Source of the DNA: Desulfoluna sp942491485
GTDB taxonomy: Bacteria; Desulfobacterota; Desulfobacteria; Desulfobacterales; Desulfolunaceae
Length of the DNA stretch: 64,000 nt
NCBI GenBank assembly: GCA_942491485.1
Contig: CALOAX010000013.1
Coordinates: 558,001-622,000 of the forward strand
Direction: 5' to 3'
A program made the translations under genes and the position numbers. Position 1 is the stretch's first letter; the number at the start of each line of letters is the position of its first letter. The notes beneath the pieces are model-generated. The model did not search any database and was not told where the DNA came from. It saw only the letters and a program-made list of their open reading frames with translations. Positions 34,072-40,387 of the stretch are shown in pieces.

Positions 34072-34530
34072 ATGATCGACAGTCCCCGGGTGGCCTTCAA
34101 GCGCCTTGACCCCCAGAATAACAGTGATGTGCCTTTGCCAAAATACATGACCGAAGAGGCCGCTGGCATGGATATTCACGCTGCAAACGATGAGCCCATG
34201 ACCATTGCTCCCGGTGGTGTTGTTTTGGTGCCCACCGGCTTTTCCATGGCCCTGCCCAAAGGCTTTGAAGCCCAGATCCGGCCCCGGAGCGGCCTGGCTG
34301 TTAAACACGGCATCGGCATTGTCAATGCCCCCGGTACCATCGACAGCGACTACCGAGGCGAGGTCAAGGTTGCCCTTATCAATTTTGGCCCCACCCCCTT
34401 TACCGTCAATCGCAACGAACGCATTGCCCAGATGATCATCACCCGCGTCTGGCAGGCCCAGATCACCGTGGTGGATGAACTCGAAACCACCGAACGCGGC
34501 GAAGGCGGCTTCGGCCACACCGGCGTGTAG
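34072..34530 (+). CDS. dut: dUTP pyrophosphatase
   Basis: 152 residues. The five dUTPase motifs are seen: AAGMDIHA, RPRSGLA, GTIDSDYRGE, RNERIAQMI and the C-terminal GEGGFGHTG (usually RGxGGFGSTG). The enzyme is a homotrimer that cleaves dUTP to dUMP and keeps uracil out of DNA. CTGGAG precedes the ATG. The repeat begins 10 bases after the stop. Confidence 0.95.
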   Translation: MIDSPRVAFKRLDPQNNSDVPLPKYMTEEAAGMDIHAANDEPMTIAPGGVVLVPTGFSMALPKGFEAQIRPRSGLAVKHGIGIVNAPGTIDSDYRGEVKVALINFGPTPFTVNRNERIAQMIITRVWQAQITVVDELETTERGEGGFGHTGV

Positions 34531-34540
34531 GGAAGAGCCT

Positions 34541-34834
34541 GCCTCCGGCGGCGAGGTGGGGGCACCTCGAAACCTGATGGCGAATGCGATACGGGGTACG
34601 GAACTTCATGAGGTGTCGCATGCGCATTCGCGTCGAGTTTGGGGTGTTGCCTTGAATGTCGCAAGACCCAAAGCTTCAGGTCTTTCGATGAAAACCTTCA
34701 GCTGAGGTCGTTGTCCACGGGTGAACCCCGTCAGCGAATGTGATCACCCCGAGGAACGAGGGGTGGGAGCATTCGCAACCCGCTTTCGAGGTGTTTTTCG
34801 CTACAGTGGCTTCGCCACCCTCGCCGTCGGAGGC
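34541..34834. repeat. dispersed repeat pair between dut and the metallohydrolase gene
   Basis: Left copy: end GCCTCCGGCGGC (34541-34552), GAGGTG/CACCTC, then GCGAATGCG/CGCATTCGC. Right copy: ACGGG-TGAA-CCCCGT (about 34716), loop GAGGAACGA (34751-34759) closed by CACCCC/GGGGTG, a GAGGTG hairpin enlarged by GTGGC-TTC-GCCAC, and the variant end GCCGTCGGAGGC (34823-34834). Confidence 0.8.
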
Positions 34835-34850
34835 AAAGAGTTTTATAACC

Positions 34851-35648
34851 ATGGATGAGAATGTGATGTCAGAGAATTGTTTTTGTCAACTTGCCAGCGG
34901 GAGCAAAGGGAACGCCCTTTATGTGAAGGGTGGGGATACAGCTGTGCTGTTTGACTGCGGGCTTTCCGGAAGGGAGCTTGAGCGGCGCATGGCGGATCGG
35001 GAGCTGGACCCGACGTCCCTTTCTGCGGTGGTGGTCTCCCATGAGCACACGGACCATGTGAGCGGTGCCGGCATTGTGTGCCGAAGGTTCGGAATCCCTC
35101 TGTTCATCACTGAGGCGACCTTTGAGGGCTCCACAAAAAAGCTCGGGAAAACCAAGAACATGGATGTTCAGATCATGGTGTGCGGCACTCGTTTTACCGT
35201 CGGCTCCATGGAAATTCACCCTTTTTCCATCTCCCACGATGCCGCCGACGCCTCGGGATTTCGCGTTACCACCGGCGGGTCCGTTCTTGGCGTGGCCACC
35301 GATCTTGGAATTGCCGGGCATCTCGTCAAAGAGCACCTGTCAGGCTGCGATGCCCTGGTGATGGAGTCCAACCACGACCCGGACCTTCTCTATGCCAACC
35401 CCAACTACCCCTGGCCCCTGAAACAGCGCGTACGAAGCCGGGTGGGCCATCTCTCCAACGAAGAGGCCGCCACCCTTCTCGATGACCTCGACAGGAGCCG
35501 CCTTAAGCACCTTGTTCTCGCCCACCTGAGTGAAGAGAATAACACCCCGGACCTCGCCCTCGAAGCTGCCTACAGCGTTCTGAATGGCAGCAACACCTCC
35601 ATCACTGCTGCCAAGCAACACCTGCCCACAACGGTCTTTTCTTTTTGA
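34851..35648 (+). CDS. MBL-fold metallohydrolase (WalJ/VicX-like)
   Basis: 265 residues from the ATG at 34851; an ATG at 34866 is also possible. The start ASGSKGNALYV, the metal motif SHEHTDHVSGA (HxHxDH), then the downstream HPFSISHDAADASGF and a late HLVLAHLSEENN match the YycJ/WalJ/VicX class of metallo-beta-lactamase-fold proteins. Some of these act as DNA exonucleases, but here the substrate is not known. Only the repeat GGAGG, 17 bases from the ATG, might serve as ribosome site. The next repeat end is 12 bases after the stop. Confidence 0.85.
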   Translation: MDENVMSENCFCQLASGSKGNALYVKGGDTAVLFDCGLSGRELERRMADRELDPTSLSAVVVSHEHTDHVSGAGIVCRRFGIPLFITEATFEGSTKKLGKTKNMDVQIMVCGTRFTVGSMEIHPFSISHDAADASGFRVTTGGSVLGVATDLGIAGHLVKEHLSGCDALVMESNHDPDLLYANPNYPWPLKQRVRSRVGHLSNEEAATLLDDLDRSRLKHLVLAHLSEENNTPDLALEAAYSVLNGSNTSITAAKQHLPTTVFSF

Positions 35649-35660
35649 TGAAAAAAACGT

Positions 35661-35884
35661 GCCTCCGGCGGCCAGGGGATGACCCCCTGGACCCCAGGTT
35701 TGCAAATGCTCCGTACCTTCGTTCCACAGGTTCGTCACATTTGCCGACGGGTTTCGCCCGTGAATAATGGTGAGGTTGCTCAATTCATTTATCATGCAGT
35801 CACACCGGATCAACGTCTTCCCTCCTCGAAACCTGGTTATCCAACTTTTCAAAAGTGTGGCCCCCGGCAGGGACGCCGGCGGCA
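35661..35884. repeat. dispersed repeat pair next to a truncated gene
   Basis: Left copy: end GCCTCCGGCGGC (35661-35672), CCAGGGGAT/CCCCTGG-type stem, loop TCGTTCCAC (35719-35727) closed by ACCT/AGGT, ACGGG-TTTC-GCCCGT. Right copy: short type read in reverse, AACTTTTCAAAAGT then CCCCCGGCAGGG and a variant end at 35873-35884. The pseudogene reading frame runs directly into this right end. Confidence 0.75.
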
Positions 35885-36232
35885 CTTTTTAGACTTTTGC
35901 CCCACCAGTCCATTTCGGCAATCTTCTCTTCATTGATGCCCCATCGTTTCAGCAAAGGCCCAACCCCCAGCGGGACGAGAAACCTTCGTGTCTGCCGGTG
36001 GATTGCTGCTTGTATGGTCCTTTTATCAAGGTGGTCGTAGTGGTTGTGGGAGACGCGCTTCGCAAAGACCGGATCGGCGAGAACCCTTTGGCCTTCGATT
36101 TGAATATGAGCTGTGGCGTGTCCAAGCCAGGTGGCTAAAGGGGGGCTGGGTGCATTCGGATAAAAGAAGCAAAAGCGTCAACACGAGGGCCAGGTAAAAG
36201 CGCAGGGATTAGCCTGGAAACGCTTGCTGATG
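35885..36232 (-). pseudogene. decayed MBL-fold lipoprotein hydrolase (NAPE-PLD/UlaG-like)
   Basis: Read on the minus strand, one frame has a hydrophobic lipoprotein-like leader (LALVLTLLLLLSEC). A shift then leads to another frame with TWLGHATAHIQIEGQRVL, ADPVF, SHNHYDHLD and VPLGVGPLLKRWG...EMDWWGKS, which match the N-terminal half of the NAPE-PLD-like metallohydrolase family. About 20-30 residues expected between ADPVFAKR and SHNHYDHLD are missing in frame, the leader is out of frame, there is no start codon, and everything after the DWW motif (more than 100 residues, with the remaining metal ligands) is gone. The frame passes into the dispersed repeat and stops there. A clear gene remnant. 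Confidence 0.8.
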
Positions 36233-36263
36233 TCAACAGCTTCATGATTTTGTCATCTTTTAG

Positions 36264-36287
36264 AATGAATGAATGTCCGTTTGTTTA
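36264..36287. promoter_or_regulatory. TetR-operator-like site 1
   Basis: AATGAATGAATGTCCGTTTG resembles the palindrome AAATGA-TCGT-TCATTT that lies next to the tetR gene at 37809, sharing TGAATG and CGTTT halves. One half is degenerate. Confidence 0.4.
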
Positions 36288-36410
36288 AAGATGAAGAAAA
36301 CTATAGGTGTGTTTTTATCGAAATGTCCTTTCAGCCTTCTGGTTGTGTTCAGGAAGAAATTGTGGTTTCCGTTTTTCATTTGTCGTCATTCGTATTAGGA
36401 AATCATATCA

Positions 36411-36430
36411 TGAATGAATGATCGTTTAAC
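36411..36430. promoter_or_regulatory. TetR-operator-like site 2
   Basis: TGAATGAATGATCGTTTAAC contains AATGA-TCGT-TT, the same core as the site next to the tetR gene, with one arm imperfect. Confidence 0.5.
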
Positions 36431-36650
36431 GAGGTTTTCTGAAAAAATGGTCTCTGGATACTCAGGCCATGTTTTAAAGGGATGACGAGGGCCATTGTCC
36501 CTATACTACGGTATATTATTCTGGAATATATGGAATATTGCATTTACGTTGTAGGATATCCCTAATCTTAAGACGGCCTTTCTTTGGGGGAGACTCTTGA
36601 CATGGATTTTTTTGATAGACCCTATCGTCATAAAAGAGGTCAATATCTTA

Positions 36651-36675
36651 ATTAAATGAATGATCGGTTAATTAA
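36651..36675. promoter_or_regulatory. TetR-operator-like site 3
   Basis: The core AATGA-TCGG-TTAAT is flanked by ATTAA and ATTAAC, so the whole is close to a palindrome centred on TCGG. It resembles the tetR-proximal site. Confidence 0.5.
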
Positions 36676-36781
36676 CTTGGAAGAAAACTCAAATCGCCTC
36701 AATGTATCCTCAGTCACCCCTACTTCATGGCCTGAAATGGTGTGGCTACAGAAGCCTGTAGAAATAGTTTTCGTCATCTCA

Positions 36782-36808
36782 TTTATTAAGTGAACATTCG
36801 TTTATGAA
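36782..36808. promoter_or_regulatory. TetR-operator-like site 4
   Basis: AAGTGAACATTCGTTTATGA reads in reverse as AAACGA-ATGT-TCACTT, matching the pattern of the other sites. Confidence 0.45.
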
Positions 36809-37159
36809 AAAATGCAGAGATTATCAACGCATCGATTTGGTATCCTCAGGTGTCTGAGTTCGGAGGGAGGTTCAGCCTTCCGAGCCTCGGGAGAATCATA
36901 GTCACTCCATGTTCCTCTTGGGGACCTCAGTCGGTTGCGAATTATGCGAGTGGAACAATCCTGAGTTGACGCAACCGATATCGTCAAGCCTGGTGCCATT
37001 GGGAATGTGAATGGTGGCTCGCAGTTTAGGCTTGTTTGTCAAACTGTAACTGGTCAGTAAGTCTCCGGAGAATCGCTTTTTGAAATGAGCCCCGAAAACT
37101 TTTCGGTTGTAGAGTTGGGAGGTCGGTGACACAGGCTAAATCAACAAAAAAAATGACTT

Positions 37160-37216
37160 TAAGGCCTGTTTGTCAGATGTTTCAAGGGTTTGGCCCCCGG
37201 CATGGCCGCCGGAGGC
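37160..37216. repeat. dispersed repeat (short type) after the tetR gene
   Basis: GCCTGTTTGTC and a weak TTTCAAGGGTTT hairpin precede CCCCCGGCATGG and the exact end GCCGCCGGAGGC (37205-37216), 5 bases from the tetR stop. Confidence 0.7.
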
Positions 37217-37221
37217 GCTTT

Positions 37222-37797
37222 TCAGCCCTTGGCCACCGCATCCCAGGCGCAGGAGAAGGCGGCTTCCAGGCCCTCATCGTCCATGGCAATGCCGTCTTTG
37301 ACGTGCTGCTTCGCCAGCTGGGTGAGGGGGTGGAAGGCGAAGGCTGCAAGGAGGTCCATGGGAACGTCTTTAAGAACCCCGCTTTCCTGTCCGCGTTCGA
37401 TGAGGCGTGTGAAGGAGTCAAAGAATCCTTCCATCTCTTCCTGCTGAACGGAGTCCACGATGGGGGCGTTGCAGAACTGCTCGGCGAAAACAAAGTGGTC
37501 CGGGTAGGCGAGGTAGTATGCGTATAAGTTTTCCCACATCAGGCGAAAGGCATCCCGGATTTCCAGGTCATCGTCGAGGCTGTCAAGGATGGCATGGCTC
37601 ATCTCCCGTTTGACTTCCACATAAAGGGAGGTGAGGAGGTGGTCCTTGTTCTGAAAATAGATATAGATGGTGGCCGGGGACACGCCTGCTTCCCTGGCGA
37701 TCTTGGACATGGAGGTGTGGGCCAGGCCATAGGTGTTGATGAGCACCATGGCGGAATTGAGAATGGCCTCTCGTTTGTTTTCGTCTTTAGGTCTCAT
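37222..37797 (-). CDS. TetR-family transcriptional repressor
   Basis: 191 residues. The N-terminal helix-turn-helix is typical: KREAILNSAMVLINTYGLAHTSMSKIAREAGVSPATIYIYFQNKDHLL. The C-terminal ligand domain is of the AcrR kind without a recognisable ligand. A palindrome AAATGA-TCGT-TCATTT lies 12 bases upstream of its ATG, so it probably represses itself. Four more similar sites lie in the empty AT-rich region beyond its 3' end, suggesting former target genes there. Confidence 0.9.
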   Translation of the reverse strand: MRPKDENKREAILNSAMVLINTYGLAHTSMSKIAREAGVSPATIYIYFQNKDHLLTSLYVEVKREMSHAILDSLDDDLEIRDAFRLMWENLYAYYLAYPDHFVFAEQFCNAPIVDSVQQEEMEGFFDSFTRLIERGQESGVLKDVPMDLLAAFAFHPLTQLAKQHVKDGIAMDDEGLEAAFSCAWDAVAKG

Positions 37798-37808
37798 ATT
37801 GCTTTGAT

Positions 37809-37824
37809 AAATGATCGTTCATTT
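37809..37824. promoter_or_regulatory. tetR autoregulatory operator
   Basis: AAATGA (37809-37814), spacer TCGT, TCATTT (37819-37824): perfect 6-base arms directly upstream of the tetR start at 37797. Confidence 0.65.
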
Positions 37825-37975
37825 AATGTCAAGAATGAGTTCAAAAACTCAAGCCATGGCAACGCCGAAATCCGAATCGTTCGTTAAGACCTCTCGGTCT
37901 GTTATGTATGGATACATTGTGCCCGGTTCAAATGGCGGAAAAGTTATGAACAATTAGCCGTGTATGCTTTCTGTG

Positions 37976-39082
37976 TCAGGGTTTTGGGGTCTGTATGCCG
38001 GGATTGGGTGTCTTTGAGGGGCGTTTTGGTGCGTTCTTGCCGGGTGTTGTGGGGCCAAATGGGGCGGGATGGTCCGCAAGGCGATCTTTAACTGCGATAA
38101 CGCTGTCTATGATGCTCAAGAACCGGGTTATCAGGTGGGATTCAAAGAGACTACCGGCTTCTTTCTGGAGGTACTCCAATGCCTTGTTGACGGGCCATGC
38201 TTCCTTGTAGGGCCGTTTGGATGTCAGGGCATCAAAGACGTCAGCCACCGCTACGATGCGGCCTTCGATGGGGATCTCTTCATTTTTCAGGCGTCGCGGG
38301 TAGCCACTCCCGTCCCAGCGCTCGTGGTGGGTGAGGGCAATGGATCGTGCCATCTGGAGAAGGGGGGACGGATTGTCGCCGATAATTTCAGCACCGATTT
38401 TGGGGTGGCGCTTCATGATCGTCCACTCCTCTTCAGTGAGAGCAGATGGCTTTTGAAGAATATTGTCGGGGATGCCAATTTTTCCGATGTCATGCATGGG
38501 TGATGCATTGTAGAGGCGATCCACTTCAAGATCAGGGAGCCCGATGGCCTCGCCCAACAGGCGGGCGTAGTGGCTCATGCGCAAAATATGGAGTCCCGTT
38601 TCGTCGTCTTTGTATTCCGAGGCCCTTCCAAGCCGCTGGATAATTTCCAGCCGGGTATCGTTGAGTTCGATGGTTCGAGCCTTGACCTTGGCATCGAGTG
38701 TTCTGTTCTGGTTGTAGAGGGCAAGGTGGGTGGCGATGCGGGCTTTGAGAATGGGGGGGCTGATGGGTTTGGTGATGTAATCCGCAGCTCCGATTTCAAG
38801 GCCCATTTTCTCATCTTCCATTTCGGTCATGGCGGTGACGAAGATGACGGGTATGCTTCGGGTCCGCGGGTCCTTTTTCAGGGTACGGCAGGCTTGGTAT
38901 CCGTTCATCTCCGGCATCATTACATCAAGAAGGATGAGTGCGGGGAGCTGGCTTGAGGCGAGGGCCAGTGCTTTGAAGCCGTTTTCGGCGAAAATAAGGT
39001 TGTAGTCCGCTTTAAGGATATGCTTGATGACCTCCCGGTTGATGGGCTCGTCATCCACGACTAAGATGGTCCATTTATCCAC
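37976..39082 (-). CDS. response regulator with HD-GYP phosphodiesterase domain (1)
   Basis: 368 residues from a GTG with AGGAGAG before it. A CheY-like receiver domain (1-120, phosphoacceptor Asp53 in LLDVMMPEMNG, Lys105) is joined by a coiled linker to an HD-GYP domain (about 145-335) with His197-Asp198 in MHDIGKIGIPD and GYP at 260-262. Such proteins hydrolyse cyclic di-GMP on phosphorylation. The last 30 residues are a Pro/Lys/Thr-rich tail. It is a paralogue of the next gene upstream and likely partner of the nearby hybrid kinase. Confidence 0.93.
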   Translation of the reverse strand: MDKWTILVVDDEPINREVIKHILKADYNLIFAENGFKALALASSQLPALILLDVMMPEMNGYQACRTLKKDPRTRSIPVIFVTAMTEMEDEKMGLEIGAADYITKPISPPILKARIATHLALYNQNRTLDAKVKARTIELNDTRLEIIQRLGRASEYKDDETGLHILRMSHYARLLGEAIGLPDLEVDRLYNASPMHDIGKIGIPDNILQKPSALTEEEWTIMKRHPKIGAEIIGDNPSPLLQMARSIALTHHERWDGSGYPRRLKNEEIPIEGRIVAVADVFDALTSKRPYKEAWPVNKALEYLQKEAGSLFESHLITRFLSIIDSVIAVKDRLADHPAPFGPTTPGKNAPKRPSKTPNPGIQTPKP

Positions 39083-39146
39083 GACCGCTCTCCTGTTGAG
39101 GCTGGCTGGTTTTATTTAAGACGCATGTGTAAATACTCAGCTCAAC

Positions 39147-39311
39147 GTTGCGTCCGGAGGCCCTGCCGGGAGCCAAGCTTTTGGCACGTTGGATAAACAG
39201 GTCTGGAAGTCTGTCCGTTTGCTCTGCTGATGGTGGCTATCCATACGGTTCTGGTTTAACCGGTTTACCGGAACGTTTTCGGGGCTCATTTCAAAAATCG
39301 AACCGCCGGAG
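39147..39311. repeat. dispersed repeat pair between the two HD-GYP genes
   Basis: Left: variant end GCGTCCGGAGGC then CCTGCCGGGAGCC and GATAAACAGG. Right: TGGTTCTGGTTTAAC, GGGGCTCATTTC/AAAATCG and the variant end AACCGCCGGAGGC to 39311. The right type matches the one ending at 10023. Confidence 0.65.
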
Positions 39312-39364
39312 GCATAGCTGCACTGGTGTGCGTCTCTTTTATTGGAGGCCTTCAGAAGCAGGCC

Positions 39365-40387
39365 TCATGTTTTATCCCCCCATTTGTCCAGAACCCACTT
39401 GAGATGCTTTTCGATTTTGATGAAGGCTTTTACCAGTACCGGGTCAAAGTGAGAGCCCGCCTCTTCAGTGATAAGATCCATGGCCCTGTTCATGGGCCAG
39501 GCCTCTTTGTAAGGCCGTTTGCAGGTCAGGGCGTCAAACACATCTGCCAGGGCCACAATGCGTCCTTTGTAAGGGATCTCTTCGCCCGCAAGTCCGTTGG
39601 GGTAGCCGGAGCCGTCCCATTTCTCATGGTGGCTCAAGGCTATGATGCGCGCATCTTTCAAAAGCTCGGAGTCATCCTCACCGATGATTTCAGCACCAAT
39701 TTCGGGGTGGCGTTTCATCAAGGCCCACTCCTCGTCGTTGAGAGGGCCTTTTTTCTGGAGAATTTTGTCGGGAATACCGATTTTTCCAACATCGTGCATG
39801 GGAGCGGCGTTGAAGAGTCGCTCGGCCTCTTCCTGGGAGATACCCGCGGAGAGTGCTGTCATGCGGGAGTAGTGGCTCATGCGGATGATGTGGGCGCCGG
39901 TTTCGTCATCCTTGTACTCCGAGGCACGGCCAAGACGTTGAATGACTTTGAGTCGGCTGGTGTGAAGTTCTTTGGTTCGTTGTGCAACGGCATTCTCAAG
40001 GCTCCGGTTATGGTCATACAGGGCCAGGTGTGTGGCAACCCGAGCTTTCAATATAGGTGGGCTGATGGGCTTGGTGATGTAGTCCACGGCACCCAGGAGA
40101 AGGCCTTTTTGCTCATCTTCCACATCTCCCATGGCCGTGACAAAAATGATGGGAATACTTCTTGTGCGGGGATCGTCCTTCAGGGTGCGGCACAGGTCGT
40201 GCCCGTTTAATCCCGGCATCATCACATCAAGAAGCAGGAGGTCCGGCTGGTGTTTGTATGCGGCATGAAGTCCCTCCTCACCGCTTGTGGCAAACGCCAG
40301 GTCATAGGTCTCCTTTAAAAGAAGCCGGATGATCTGGAGGTTGCTGGGCTCATCATCCACAGCAAGGATTTTATGTCTCTGTACCAT
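39365..40387 (-). CDS. response regulator with HD-GYP phosphodiesterase domain (2)
   Basis: 340 residues, same layout as its neighbour: receiver domain with Asp54 (LLLDVMMPG) and an HD-GYP domain with His198-Asp199 (MHDVGKIGIPD) and GSGYP. Predicted cyclic di-GMP phosphodiesterase. Its start overlaps the 3' end of the hybrid kinase gene by 17 bases, so kinase and regulator are co-translated and very probably a cognate pair. Confidence 0.93.
   Translation of the reverse strand: MVQRHKILAVDDEPSNLQIIRLLLKETYDLAFATSGEEGLHAAYKHQPDLLLLDVMMPGLNGHDLCRTLKDDPRTRSIPIIFVTAMGDVEDEQKGLLLGAVDYITKPISPPILKARVATHLALYDHNRSLENAVAQRTKELHTSRLKVIQRLGRASEYKDDETGAHIIRMSHYSRMTALSAGISQEEAERLFNAAPMHDVGKIGIPDKILQKKGPLNDEEWALMKRHPEIGAEIIGEDDSELLKDARIIALSHHEKWDGSGYPNGLAGEEIPYKGRIVALADVFDALTCKRPYKEAWPMNRAMDLITEEAGSHFDPVLVKAFIKIEKHLKWVLDKWGDKT

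Larger units (their letters stand above)
36233..37159. other. AT-rich gene desert with operator-like palindromes
   Basis: About 930 bases with no convincing gene and noticeably more AT than the neighbours. It holds four TGAATGA-type operator-like sites (listed separately), a TTGACA at 36597-36602 with no good -10, and near 37065-37110 a reverse copy of the repeat type seen at 39280 (TCCGGAG ... TTTTTGAAATGAGCCCCG). It may be the remains of an operon once controlled by the neighbouring TetR protein. Confidence 0.55.
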
